64,000 nt of DNA from DASRDU01 sp046331565 (GTDB lineage Bacteria > Acidobacteriota > Blastocatellia > RBC074): positions 248,001 through 312,000 of the forward strand of contig JAXLQP010000004.1 in the NCBI GenBank assembly GCA_046331565.1, in the 5' to 3' direction. Below are positions 47,532 to 56,798 of this stretch, one piece after another. Position numbers and translations under genes: made by a program. Numbering within the stretch: the stretch's first letter is position 1; each line of letters opens with the position of its first letter. The notes under the pieces were generated by a model. The model was not told where the DNA came from and did not search any database. It saw nothing but the letters and a program-made list of their open reading frames with translations.

Positions 47532-48545
47532 TCATTCCTGCGCGGTTTCGATGCTCAGTGTTTTGTGGCTGAAGGTGGCCTGCCTGATCAGAGCGGCGCG
47601 CTGTTCGGCCTCCTGCGCCCTTTGTTGCAGCACAGCGGCGGCAGCCTGATCATTCTGCTCGTTCAGATGCGCGGCCAGGTGTCGCATCAGCAGGATGCTT
47701 TCCTGAATCGTGCGAATGACAGTCCAGAGCGAGTCTTCAATCTGCCCGGTGATTTCGGCGAGCAGGCTGTCGAGCGAAAAGGCGTGGCCGGTGTGACAGC
47801 GGAAGCGAATGCGGTCGCCTTCGGTAATTCGCACCAGCGCGCCGTGACATTCAGGGCAGGTGTAAAGTGACGGCTCGCCCATCTTCAGCACTCCGGCCTC
47901 AAGCGCGTTGCCCTCTTCAGCAATTCTGATTTCGGCTTTGATCTCTTCAGCCATGGGACTGGCTCCCTTCTCTTCTGCCGGGGTACTGGTCAACTGCGCC
48001 AGCAGCGGGCCGATTCCGGTCACGGGCAGGCAGTAATTAACCTCGACGTGTTTGAGCGCGCTGAGCGGCATCGAAGGAGCCAGCGCCTCATTCGGATCCT
48101 GCACGACCGCTGTGCCGCCGCACTGCCTGATGGCCCAGAGTCCCGCCGTGCCGTCATCAAGCAGCCCTGTCAGAATGACGCCGATCACGCGCGGGCCGTA
48201 AGCCTGCGCCGCCGAACGAAAGAGCGGGTCAATGGCCGGGCGAAAGCGATTCTCTTTCGGCCCGCGCGTCAGGCGCACAAAGCCCGGCTCAACGAGCAGG
48301 TGATGATCGGGCGGCGCGACATAAATCCGGCCAGAACTGATCCGGTCAAGATGAGCCGGGAACACGGCAGGCAAGGCTCCCGCCCGGCTGAGAACCTCAG
48401 GCAGGATGCCGGGACTTTCAGGCGCGGTGTGCAGAACGATGAAAATTGAAGCGTTGAGTTTCGGCGGCAGTCCGCTGACGAGCGTTTTCAGGGCCTCAAT
48501 GCCGCCCATTGAAGCGCCAATCACGATGATGTCTTTATTCGGCAT
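47532..48545 (-). CDS. CheB-type protein-glutamate methylesterase with zinc-ribbon tail
   Basis: 337 residues without an N-terminal receiver. The methylesterase domain (1-190) has the catalytic triad: Ser12 (GASMGG), His39 (VLHTAPES) and an Asp at 130-131 (TGLLDDGTAGL). A C-terminal extension has CPECHGAL (Cys230, Cys233) and FRCHTGHAFS (Cys250, His254), a likely zinc site, then a helical tail. Such stand-alone CheB proteins usually act with CheB/CheR-kinase fusions rather than flagellar chemotaxis. Here it is divergent from exactly such a fusion (48741-52106). AGGAG stands 6 nt before the ATG. Confidence 0.9.
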   Translation of the reverse strand: MPNKDIIVIGASMGGIEALKTLVSGLPPKLNASIFIVLHTAPESPGILPEVLSRAGALPAVFPAHLDRISSGRIYVAPPDHHLLVEPGFVRLTRGPKENRFRPAIDPLFRSAAQAYGPRVIGVILTGLLDDGTAGLWAIRQCGGTAVVQDPNEALAPSMPLSALKHVEVNYCLPVTGIGPLLAQLTSTPAEEKGASPMAEEIKAEIRIAEEGNALEAGVLKMGEPSLYTCPECHGALVRITEGDRIRFRCHTGHAFSLDSLLAEITGQIEDSLWTVIRTIQESILLMRHLAAHLNEQNDQAAAAVLQQRAQEAEQRAALIRQATFSHKTLSIETAQE

Positions 48546-48740
48546 CTGATGCTCCTGATCCTGCGGCGGGGAAAGTTTCAGGGAGAGCCGAAGAGGTGAG
48601 CGGGAATCACTCGTCCTGAGATGGCAATAACAATCAGCCTCAGGTGTCGCTTACTGTACACCAGTCTGACGCTGCACTACAATTCACTGCACCATCAGCT
48701 TGCTACCCTGAGACACCAGAAAACCGGAGGAATCATTACC

Positions 48741-49241
48741 ATGAACAGCGAGGCTGACAACTCCGCGCTGAATGCAACCCGGAACGCCGCGCCGAACGGG
48801 CAGATGATGGTTGTCGGCATCGGCGCTTCGGCGGGCGGAGTGAAGGCGCTGAGTGATTTCTTTGACCACCTGCCCGCCGACAGCGGCATGGCCTTTGTCG
48901 TCATCCTGCATCTGTCGCCGCAGCACAAAAGCAACCTGGCCGAAGTGCTTCAGGCCAGAACGCAGATGCCGGTCAGTCAGGTGACTGAAGCCGTCAGAGT
49001 CGAAGCCAATCACGTTTACGTCATCCCTCCCGTCAGTCATCTCATCATCTCGGACGGCCTGATTCGACTGGCTGAACCGGAACAGCTCAGGGGCAGGCGC
49101 GTGCCGATTGATCTGTTTTTTCGTTCGCTGGCCGAAGCCTGGGAAAGCCGGGCCATCGCCATTGTGCTTTCCGGCGCCGGCGCTGACGGGACGCTCGGAC
49201 TGCGCCGCATCAAGGAACGCGGCGGCGTCACGCTCGCCTAG
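48741..49241 (+). CDS. CheB fragment: N-terminal part of a CheB/CheR/kinase fusion cut by an in-frame TAG
   Basis: 166 residues from ATG 48741 (GGAGG 10 nt upstream), ending at TAG 49239-49241. It has Ser30 (GIGASAGG), His57 (VILHLSP) and the Asp region VLSGAGADGTLGL of a CheB methylesterase. Beyond the TAG the same frame continues as EPRESEQDAMPRSAINAG, exactly where intact CheB proteins read AQxP..GMPxxA, so the TAG stands at a position normally Gln (CAG) and is most simply a single C-to-T change. The CheB domain lacks its last part. Either the gene is a recent pseudogene or the two parts are made separately; a sequencing error or suppression is also possible. Confidence 0.85.
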   Translation: MNSEADNSALNATRNAAPNGQMMVVGIGASAGGVKALSDFFDHLPADSGMAFVVILHLSPQHKSNLAEVLQARTQMPVSQVTEAVRVEANHVYVIPPVSHLIISDGLIRLAEPEQLRGRRVPIDLFFRSLAEAWESRAIAIVLSGAGADGTLGLRRIKERGGVTLA

Positions 49242-49268
49242 GAACCACGCGAATCCGAACAGGACGCC

Positions 49269-52106
49269 ATGCCGCGCAGCGCCATCAATGCCGGAGTTGT
49301 GGATTTCGTGCTGCCGGTCGCGGAAATGCCCGCGAAGCTGCTGGCGCTGCGCGAAAACGCGCTGCGCATCGAACTGCCGCTGTCAGAAAAGACCCGTCAC
49401 GAAAGGGGCGCTGACGCGCTGCGCGATCTGCTCGCGCTGCTTCGCACGCGCACCGGCCACGATTTCAGCAACTACAAACGCTCGACGGTGCTGCGCCGCA
49501 TCGAACGCCGGTTGCAGGTCAACGAAGTCCGCGACATTCCCGCTTACCTGGAACTGATCCGCGAACAGCCGCTGGAAGTGCAACTGCTGCTGCATGACCT
49601 GCTCATCAGCGTCACCAATTTCTTTCGTGATCCTGAAGCTTTCATGGCGCTGGCGCAGCAGGTGATGCCGAATCTTTTTGCAGGCCGGGGCGCGAACGAT
49701 CAGGTGCGCGTCTGGGTGGCCGGGTGCGCGACCGGCGAAGAGGCCTATTCGATGGCGATGCTGCTGACCGAATACGCCGATCAGTCCACCAGCCCGCCGA
49801 AAATTCAGGTCTTCGCCACTGACATTGACGAAGAGGCCATTACCACCGCCCGCAACGGCGTGTACCCTGACACCATCGCCGCCGATGTTTCGCCCGAACG
49901 CCTGAAGCGGTTCTTCAACAAGGAAGCGCAGCATTACCGCATCAGAAAGGAAGTGCGCGAAGAGGTGCTGTTTGCCTCGCACAACGTGCTGCGCGATCCG
50001 CCGTTTTCGCGCATTGACCTGATCAGTTGTCGCAACCTGCTGATCTATCTCAACCGCGAAACCCAGGAACGCATCCTTGAAATCTTTCATTTCGCGCTGC
50101 GCCCGGACGGTTATCTCTTTCTCGGCTCGTCTGAATCAGCCGAAGGCTCGTCCGCGCTCTTTGCGCCGTTCGATAAAAAGTATCGCATTTACAAACGGCG
50201 CACGGTCTCCACGACCACGCGGCCATTGCCCGCGCTGCCGATGGGCGGCAAGTGGGAAGCCCGCCTGCCACAGGTCACTGCGCCGGGCAGCGTCAGGCCG
50301 CTGTCGGTTGGCGATCTGCACAATCTGAAGCTGCTGGAACGCTACATTCCGCCGAGCGTGCTGGTGAACGAGGAACACGACATCGTTCACATTTCCGGTC
50401 AGGCCGGACGCTTTCTGCGGTTCGCTGACGGCGAGCCTTCGCGCAATCTGCTCAAGGCCGTGCATCCGATGCTGCGGCTGGAATTGCGCGCCGCGCTGTT
50501 TGCCGCCCTGCAGAAGGGCAACCAGGTCGAATCGCGCCGCATTCGCGCCTGGCTCGAAGGCGAGTCGCGCCTGATCAACCTGACGGTTGAACCGCTGACC
50601 GAGCCGGAAGCCGCACGCGGTTTTATGATCGTCATCTTTGAGGAAATCGAAGACCCGCTCGCGCACCAGCCGGAAGTTGAAGCCGCCGCCCGCGCCGGAA
50701 TGACCAGCGAAGTGCCGATGGAACCGGTCGTGCGGCAACTGGAAGAAGAACTGCAGCGCACGAGGGAACAGCTGCGCGCCACCATCGAACAATACGAAAC
50801 TTCGGTTGAGGAACTGAAAGCCTCGAACGAGGAATTGCAGGCGATCAACGAGGAACTGCGCTCCGCGACCGAGGAACTTGAAACCAGCAAGGAAGAACTG
50901 CAATCGGTCAACGAGGAACTGACCACCGTCAATCACGAACTCAAGGAGAAGATCGAAGAGGTCAGCCGCGCCAACAGCGATTTGCAGAACCTGCTCGCTT
51001 CGACTGAAATCGGCACGGTCTTTCTTGATCGCGCGCTGCGCATCAAACGTTACACGCCGCGCGTCGAAGAGATTTACAACATCATTCCGTCCGACCTGGG
51101 CCGCCCGCTCGAACACCTGACGCACAAGCTCGAACACGACAACCTGAGCGCGGATGCTGAAAAGGTGCTGACCGACCTGCGGATGATCGAGCGCGAAATT
51201 CGCAGCCTGGAAGGTCGCTGGTATCTGGCCCGCCTGCTGCCTTACCGCACGCTCGAAGACCGCATTGACGGCGTCGTGCTGACTTTCGTTGACATCACGC
51301 AGCGCAAGCAGGCCGAAACCGATCTGCTCACGGCGCGCAACCTGCTTGAAGAACGCGTCAAAGAACGCACGCAGGAATTGCGGCAGAGTTACCAGGCGCT
51401 GGAGGCCGAAGTCATCGAACGCCGCGCCACCGAAGAACAGAACAAGGTGCTGCTGCAACAGCTCGTCACCGCGCAGGAAAACGAACGGCAGCGCATTTCG
51501 CGCGAACTGCACGATCAGATGGGCCAGCAACTGACCGCGCTGCGGCTGGCGATTGAATCGCTCAGAACGCGCTGCGGCAATCAGGCCGAATTGGGCGAGC
51601 CGATTGAGCGGATTCAGAACCTGACCAAAGGGCTGGAAAGAGACGTTGACTTTCTGGCCTGGGAACTGCGCCCGTCAGTGCTTGAAGACCTGGGTCTGAC
51701 CCGGGCGCTGGCCGGTTATCTTCAGGAATGGTCGCGGCATTTCAACATCACCGCCGATTTTCATACTGCCTCGCTCGAAGCAGGCCGACTTGTGCCCGAA
51801 GCTGAAACGGCGCTCTATCGCGCCGCGCAGGAAGCGCTCAACAACATCGCCCGCCACGCTCAGGCCAGCCAGGTCGGAGTGCTGCTTGAAAGCCGCGACA
51901 ATCACGCCGTCCTGATCATCGAGGACAACGGCATCGGCTTCGATCCGCAGCAGCCGCAGGAGCGCGGCCTGGGACTGATCGGCATGCGCGAACGCGCAGC
52001 CATTGTCGGCGGAACAATCGAAATCGAATCAGCGCCCGGCAGGGGAACCACGATCTTCATCAAAGTTCCCTACACCGCAGTCACTGAAGGAGGGCCGAAG
52101 CCATGA
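49269..52106 (+). CDS. CheR methyltransferase / PAS / histidine kinase part of the broken CheB-CheR-kinase fusion
   Basis: 945 residues if restarted at ATG 49269; the frame is open from 49242, directly after the TAG. It begins with the end of CheB (to about 35), then CheR: LLRTRTGHDFSNYKRSTVL, VWVAGCATGEEAYSMAM for S-adenosylmethionine, DLISCRNLLIYL. Then comes a PAS-like region, a long coiled coil (ELKASNEELQAINEELRSA), a second PAS, and a HisKA_3 kinase domain with His748 (ISRELHDQMGQQL) and HATPase_c (IIEDNGIGFDPQ, GLGLIGMRERA). It should be a cytoplasmic sensor kinase for the NarL-type regulator that overlaps its stop by 4 nt. The upstream TAG leaves this large part without a ribosome site of its own. 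Confidence 0.88.
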   Translation: MPRSAINAGVVDFVLPVAEMPAKLLALRENALRIELPLSEKTRHERGADALRDLLALLRTRTGHDFSNYKRSTVLRRIERRLQVNEVRDIPAYLELIREQPLEVQLLLHDLLISVTNFFRDPEAFMALAQQVMPNLFAGRGANDQVRVWVAGCATGEEAYSMAMLLTEYADQSTSPPKIQVFATDIDEEAITTARNGVYPDTIAADVSPERLKRFFNKEAQHYRIRKEVREEVLFASHNVLRDPPFSRIDLISCRNLLIYLNRETQERILEIFHFALRPDGYLFLGSSESAEGSSALFAPFDKKYRIYKRRTVSTTTRPLPALPMGGKWEARLPQVTAPGSVRPLSVGDLHNLKLLERYIPPSVLVNEEHDIVHISGQAGRFLRFADGEPSRNLLKAVHPMLRLELRAALFAALQKGNQVESRRIRAWLEGESRLINLTVEPLTEPEAARGFMIVIFEEIEDPLAHQPEVEAAARAGMTSEVPMEPVVRQLEEELQRTREQLRATIEQYETSVEELKASNEELQAINEELRSATEELETSKEELQSVNEELTTVNHELKEKIEEVSRANSDLQNLLASTEIGTVFLDRALRIKRYTPRVEEIYNIIPSDLGRPLEHLTHKLEHDNLSADAEKVLTDLRMIEREIRSLEGRWYLARLLPYRTLEDRIDGVVLTFVDITQRKQAETDLLTARNLLEERVKERTQELRQSYQALEAEVIERRATEEQNKVLLQQLVTAQENERQRISRELHDQMGQQLTALRLAIESLRTRCGNQAELGEPIERIQNLTKGLERDVDFLAWELRPSVLEDLGLTRALAGYLQEWSRHFNITADFHTASLEAGRLVPEAETALYRAAQEALNNIARHAQASQVGVLLESRDNHAVLIIEDNGIGFDPQQPQERGLGLIGMRERAAIVGGTIEIESAPGRGTTIFIKVPYTAVTEGGPKP

Positions 52107-52756
52107 ACAAAATCAGCGTCTTTCTGGCTGAAGATCACGCGACCGTGCGCGAAGGGCTGAAAATGCTCATCAACGCTCAGCCCGATATGCAGATCATCGG
52201 CGAGGCCGGTGATGGCCGCACCGCCGTCCGGCTGGCGCAGGAAGCCAGGCCCGATGTGGTGGTGATGGACATTTCAATGCCTGAGATGAACGGTCTGAAA
52301 GCGACCGAACAAATCAAACAGGTCTGTCCCGCCGTGCAGGTGCTGGCGCTGACGCGCTATTCAGACAGCGGCTACCTGCAGCAACTGCTCGCTGCCGGAG
52401 CGTCAGGTTACGTCCTCAAACAAAGCGCGGCGGCTGAACTGCTGCGCGCCATTCGCGTGATTGGCGCAGGCGGCAGCTACCTTGATCCCGGCATCACGCA
52501 GAATATTGTCGCCAGCTTTGCCGGACGCCAGCCGAAACCAGGCGGTACGTCACAGGTCGCACTGAGCGACCGCGAAGCCCAGGTGCTGCGCCTGATCGCG
52601 CTCGGTTTCAGCAACAAGGAAGTGGCCGATCAGTTGCAACTGAGCGTCAAAACCGTCGAAGCCCACAAGGCCAGTTGCATGAAAAAACTCGGCATCACCA
52701 GCCGCATCGGCATTGTGCGTTACGCCGTCCTCCAGGGCTGGCTGCAGGATGCCTGA
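52103..52756 (+). CDS. NarL/LuxR-type response regulator
   Basis: 217 residues. The receiver has Asp10-type pocket residues Glu10/Asp11, phospho-acceptor Asp56 (VVVMDISMP), Thr84 and Lys106 (YVLKQS). The C-terminal LuxR-type HTH reads LSDREAQVLRLIALGFSNK then EVADQLQLSVKTVEAHKASC. It overlaps the kinase gene by 4 nt (ATGA), so it is the cognate partner: HisKA_3 kinases pair with NarL-type regulators. Targets unknown. Confidence 0.93.
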   Translation: MNKISVFLAEDHATVREGLKMLINAQPDMQIIGEAGDGRTAVRLAQEARPDVVVMDISMPEMNGLKATEQIKQVCPAVQVLALTRYSDSGYLQQLLAAGASGYVLKQSAAAELLRAIRVIGAGGSYLDPGITQNIVASFAGRQPKPGGTSQVALSDREAQVLRLIALGFSNKEVADQLQLSVKTVEAHKASCMKKLGITSRIGIVRYAVLQGWLQDA

Positions 52757-52910
52757 CTGCCGCACAATCCTGTGATTATTTAATCGCGCTGCGGGAAAAT
52801 CCCTGGTGATTTTCTGTTTCCTCCCGATGGACACTGCCAGCCACAGCATTATGCTGTTTCAGGCAGCAGTGATCTTCTGTCCGGTTCTCTGTCACCTGCT
52901 GCGGCGGCAT

Positions 52911-53057
52911 TCAGATCAGATTTCAATCGAAAGTCGAAGAAGTGTTGCGCGATTGGCCCGTAATCGCGCGGCTTACATCACGGGCCGATTTCGGGTGCCG
53001 CGCGATTCTGGCAAATCGCGCCACACTTTCCGTACACCGATCTGAAATCCGATCTGA
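52911..53057. repeat. 147-nt imperfect palindrome, family 5 (GCGCGATT..AATCGCGC type)
   Basis: The outer arms 52911-52924 and 53044-53057 pair over 14 nt with one mismatch. The inner blocks 52947-52972 and 52997-53021 are close reverse complements, and each also holds its own hairpin GCGCGATT..AATCGCGC. A cloverleaf-like or one long stem is possible. It ends 15 nt before the redoxin ATG. The remaining part of the gap 52757-53072 shows nothing else. Confidence 0.8.
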
Positions 53058-53072
53058 TTCGGGAATTTCCTT

Positions 53073-54134
53073 ATGATGAAAGACAAACTGAAACTGATGC
53101 TGCCTGTCCTGCTGCTTGTGCTGACATTCATCAGCGCCGCTGATGCTCAGTCATCCGGACTGAGCATCGGTCAGGCCGCACCTGATTTTGCGCTGAAGGA
53201 TGTGCAGGGCAAAACGCATGCGCTGAAGGATTATCGCGGCAAAACCGTGATCGTCGGTTTTTTCAGCACCCGGTGTCCCATCGTCAATGCCTATCACGAA
53301 CGCATTCGCGCGCTGACCCGTGATTACAGCGGGCGCGACGTGGTGCTGCTTGGCGTTTACCCGAACAGCAATGAACCGCTCTCAGCCATCAAAGCCAGAG
53401 CCGCCGAACAGAAATTCACCTTTCCGGTGCTGAAGGACGAAGGCAGCGCGACGGCTGATCTTTATCACGCGCAGTCAACGCCGGAGATGTTCGTCATTGA
53501 TCGCGCGGGCACGCTGCGGTATCACGGGCGCATTGATAATTCGCCCGAACTGCCGCGCGTCAAACGCCACGATCTGCGCGCCGCGCTTGATGAACTGCTC
53601 GCCGGTCAGCCGGTGAGTGTCACTGAAACCAGAGCCTTCGGGTGTCAGATCAAACGCGGCAAAGCCGTGGCGCCGGTCAAAGCGGCTGCGCCGGTGAACA
53701 GCGCTCAGGTCGTGAGCCTGCTCAAACCGGCTGATTTTGCCCGGTTGCGCGAACAGTTGCGCGGTCAGGTGCTGGTCGTCAATTTCTGGGCGACGTGGTG
53801 CGGCCCGTGCGTGGCTGAGTTTCCTGAATTCGTCAGGATTGATGAAAAGTACCGCGCCAGGGGCGTGAAGGTGATTTCAATCAGCGCCGATGAAACCGCT
53901 GAGTTACAGTCGAAGGTCGTGCCGTTCATCAAAAAACAGAACGCAAAATTCGATGTGTACGTGCAGGATGTGGATGAACCCGAAGATATGATCAAACAGT
54001 TCAGCCGCGAATGGTCTGGCGCGCTGCCCGCCACCTTCGTTTTCGACAAGCAGGGGCGGCTCACGCAGTCGTTTCTCGGCATCATTGACCGCGAGAAACT
54101 TGAAGCCGCCCTTGAAGCTGCGCTCAAACCCTGA
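53073..54134 (+). CDS. secreted two-domain thioredoxin-fold protein (redoxin + TlpA-like)
   Basis: 353 residues with a signal peptide (LMLPVLLLVLTFISAADAQ). The first domain (about 30-195) is a peroxiredoxin-like redoxin with one Cys in STRCPIVNAYHERI (Cys68) and the family's closing GCQIKRGKA (Cys191). The second domain (about 210-353) is a TlpA-like thioredoxin with the active-site WCGPC (242-246). It probably moves electrons or reduces disulfides in the periplasm; the two domains could pass electrons from the CxxC to the other Cys. The palindrome ends 15 nt upstream and there is no strong ribosome site. The next gene is convergent with a gap of only 24 nt. Confidence 0.9.
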   Translation: MMKDKLKLMLPVLLLVLTFISAADAQSSGLSIGQAAPDFALKDVQGKTHALKDYRGKTVIVGFFSTRCPIVNAYHERIRALTRDYSGRDVVLLGVYPNSNEPLSAIKARAAEQKFTFPVLKDEGSATADLYHAQSTPEMFVIDRAGTLRYHGRIDNSPELPRVKRHDLRAALDELLAGQPVSVTETRAFGCQIKRGKAVAPVKAAAPVNSAQVVSLLKPADFARLREQLRGQVLVVNFWATWCGPCVAEFPEFVRIDEKYRARGVKVISISADETAELQSKVVPFIKKQNAKFDVYVQDVDEPEDMIKQFSREWSGALPATFVFDKQGRLTQSFLGIIDREKLEAALEAALKP

Positions 54135-54158
54135 AACAAAGACTGCGCTCCAGACAAT

Positions 54159-55913
54159 CTATCTGACGTTGTAGCGCGGCGGCTCAATCAAACTATTCCA
54201 GTCCTGCCGTCCTGACGGCGGTCCCAGATCATCCACACGCTGATTGAATTCCCCGCCACCACGAAAAATCGTGTGGTAACGCCGGTCTGACGGGTTCGGA
54301 TCCGGCAGGCGCGTGGGAGTCAGCAGCACCAGATAACGCACTCCCATTCGAATCCAGCGACTCCACTGCGCTTCAGGATTATTGTATGTCGTCGTGTGGT
54401 GACCAGTGTAAAGATAAACCAGCGCCGGATTGGTCGTCAGTACGGTTTCAGTTTGCGGGACATTCTCTGCCGTCCATTTCAGAATGGCTTCCTGCTCTGC
54501 AAATACACGAATCATTCGCGGGCGTTCCTGCGAGTTGTCAGCGTATTTGCGCAGCAGATAGCTGCCGTTGCCAAAGAGACAGATTGTTACCAGCACAACG
54601 GCAGCGCCATTCAGCGCGCCCCAGGGCAGGACTCCTGATGACACAACCTGTTCCTTCTCTCCGCTGAACCGCTGATGCAGACGCCAGCACACTCCCACGC
54701 CACGCAGAAAATAGAGCAGCAAAAGCGGCAGCGAAGGCAGCAGGAAGCGGTAAGGCGGAAATGGCCAGGCAATGATGATCGCCAGCGAGAATGGCAGGGC
54801 GATTTCAGCCATCGTGATTTTTTCCCGCGCCACGACGACATAACCTGTGATCGTCAACAGGCAGGCCAGTAAGGACAGAATGAGTTGTACCCCGTTGCCA
54901 TATTCGCCCAGCCCCTGATTCAAAGCCGGATAGAAGGACGGCAGCAGAATACCGCCTGCATCACGCCCGGCAATACTGCTGAGATTGTCCTGGACACGCG
55001 CGGGCAGATCGCCCAGGGTAATTTGTCCCTGACTCTCATCACCTGCCAGCCTGTCCCGGAATTGTTCTGAATAGGGACGCACGATGTAGCTGTTAACTTC
55101 AGCCCGCTGCTCCGCGCCTGGTTTGTGGGTCTGCGTGTAAAGAGTCCAGCCGCCCAGCACTATCAGAACGCAGACTGCCAGGGCCGCCGCCGGGCGAAAC
55201 AGCCGCTCTTTGAGCAGGTAAAGCAGCGCAGCGGCAATCAGCCCAATCCCCATTGAACGGGTCAGGAAGACGGCGCTACAGAGCAGGCCCGCCAGCGCGC
55301 CGCGCCACCAGCCGCCCGCAGCCTCACGTTTGTTCACGCAATGTTCCACCGCCACCAGCGCCAGCATCTGCACCAGCGTGAAGACACATTCTGACATCAG
55401 CGACGAAGTAGCGATGGAGACCAGCCCCGGATGCAGCACGGTCACGATGCCGACAAGCAACGCCGCTCCCCCCTGCCACTTGCGATAACGCACGAGATAG
55501 AAGCAGGTGGCGACACCAGCCAGCAGCATGGCAATCACCGAAACTGCCTTGAGCAGCAGAATATTGTTCGGAAACTGCGGATAAAATTTAAAGGCAACCG
55601 AAAGAAGCAGAGGATACAGTGGCGGATAGAGTGGCGCAATTCCAGGCGTGGGCGAATTGATAAGCTGGTATCCCTGACCAGTGGCCAGCGATCTGGCCAG
55701 CAGCGCGTACCATGCGTCATCCATAAACATTCCCACCACCCGGTCGAGCCGCATCAGATAGATCACCAGAAACAATACAACGCCAATAATGGCCAGCAAC
55801 CATTTGATCTGCCGGAAATGAGGGCCTGCTGTCACTAAGGGCACCGCCGTATGCTGTTTAATGGGTGTCACATCTTTCTTATGTTGTTCTTTTTTCTGCT
55901 TTGTATTACTCAT
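54159..55913 (-). CDS. membrane glycosyltransferase, GT39/ArnT-like
   Basis: 584 residues from ATG 55913 (an in-frame GTG at 55958 gives an unlikely 15-residue extension). After a charged cytoplasmic start come about ten to twelve membrane helices. The first periplasmic loop has FMDDAWYALLARSLATGQGY, where the paired Asp match the catalytic acidic pair of lipid-phosphosugar-dependent transferases, and NSPTPGIAPLYPPLYPLLL. The C-terminal part is soluble (VPQTETVLTTNPALVYLY, WIRMGVRYLVLLTP). It should add a sugar from a polyprenyl-phosphate donor to a protein or lipid outside the inner membrane. It is not near other polysaccharide genes; acceptor unknown. Confidence 0.88.
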   Translation of the reverse strand: MSNTKQKKEQHKKDVTPIKQHTAVPLVTAGPHFRQIKWLLAIIGVVLFLVIYLMRLDRVVGMFMDDAWYALLARSLATGQGYQLINSPTPGIAPLYPPLYPLLLSVAFKFYPQFPNNILLLKAVSVIAMLLAGVATCFYLVRYRKWQGGAALLVGIVTVLHPGLVSIATSSLMSECVFTLVQMLALVAVEHCVNKREAAGGWWRGALAGLLCSAVFLTRSMGIGLIAAALLYLLKERLFRPAAALAVCVLIVLGGWTLYTQTHKPGAEQRAEVNSYIVRPYSEQFRDRLAGDESQGQITLGDLPARVQDNLSSIAGRDAGGILLPSFYPALNQGLGEYGNGVQLILSLLACLLTITGYVVVAREKITMAEIALPFSLAIIIAWPFPPYRFLLPSLPLLLLYFLRGVGVCWRLHQRFSGEKEQVVSSGVLPWGALNGAAVVLVTICLFGNGSYLLRKYADNSQERPRMIRVFAEQEAILKWTAENVPQTETVLTTNPALVYLYTGHHTTTYNNPEAQWSRWIRMGVRYLVLLTPTRLPDPNPSDRRYHTIFRGGGEFNQRVDDLGPPSGRQDWNSLIEPPRYNVR

Positions 55914-56798
55914 CGTTTCAACTTCTTTCCGAAATGGCTGTCCCTTGAGCCACCTCACTATGGTGGCAACGGCAATGAGGTAGTCAGCAGATTCTCATAT
56001 CAGCCGGTTAGTAATCGGAGAACTGTGATAGATTTGATCTGCATATGATATTGACTGAGGCCTCAGGTGTTCAGAGATGGACTATATGACCAGCAGTCAG
56101 GACTCATTTAATACACATGAGGTCTGACGGTCTTAGCGAAGGTCGAACAGCGAGAAAATACATCCTTTCATTATTTTTGGCAATGCATAACTTGGCGCAA
56201 GCCACCCTACAGGTGCGGATTAAAAGAAAGGTAAAGCTTTATCTCAGAGAAAAGGAACGATTGACTTGCAGCGCACCCGATTTACATTAAGATAGGGAAA
56301 ATAATGTAGCTTCGACTTGACTTGTGCTAAGTAGCTGCTGTATGCTTTGCACGTCAATCAGCAAACACAAAGTAGGAATCTTTGCCTCGGGATTTAATGA
56401 CCTGAACCTCGGCTGGCCCGGAATTTAGAATCAGAGCTTATCCTTTGCCCTGATCGGCATCTGCCACTACGATGGCCTCAACAGTTTGTGGAGTGTCACA
56501 GGACTGTTTTGGAAGATGCTGTTCAGCTAACCCATTCTTCACCATCTTTACCTGTGACCCACGTAGATTGCCTGAAAATGGCCAATACTACGGGTCGAAA
56601 TCTGCTTGGGTGCAATATCCTCCGATGATCTTTTTATGATTTGGCAGATAGCCAAAGTAAACAGGGGGGCATACCGGCTGCAAAGCTTGCAGAAGAAGGC
56701 AAATAGATAAGGCAGGAATGAGCTGTCACAGACTTGTACCCTGAACAGCCCAATCCGCCTTAACAACAATTTCCGTTCACGAAATGGAGGAAACTGTC
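55914..56798. other. 885-nt lower-GC intergenic region
   Basis: Visibly richer in A/T than most of the window. It holds two promoter-like motifs (56261-56346) but no gene that can be supported; the short frames on either strand lack family features. It may carry the long leader or the promoters of the SBBP gene at 56799, or the remnant of something lost. Confidence 0.5.
56261..56346 (+). promoter_or_regulatory. two tandem sigma-70-like promoter motifs
   Basis: TTGACT (56261-56266) with TACATT (56283-56288), spacer 16; and TTGACT (56317-56322) with TATGCT (56341-56346), spacer 18. Both point towards the SBBP gene, which starts about 450 nt later, so they would give a long leader or a small RNA. 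Sequence match only. Confidence 0.35.

Noticed and set aside
48621..48740. Upstream in-frame extension of the CheB fragment
   Set aside because: No ribosome site and no family match; GGAGG at 48726-48730 fits ATG 48741, after which the CheB domain follows.
49239..49241. TAG read as a selenocysteine or pyrrolysine codon
   Set aside because: Selenocysteine uses TGA. Pyrrolysine would be unexpected at a Gln position and no supporting genes are seen; a Gln-to-stop change is simpler.
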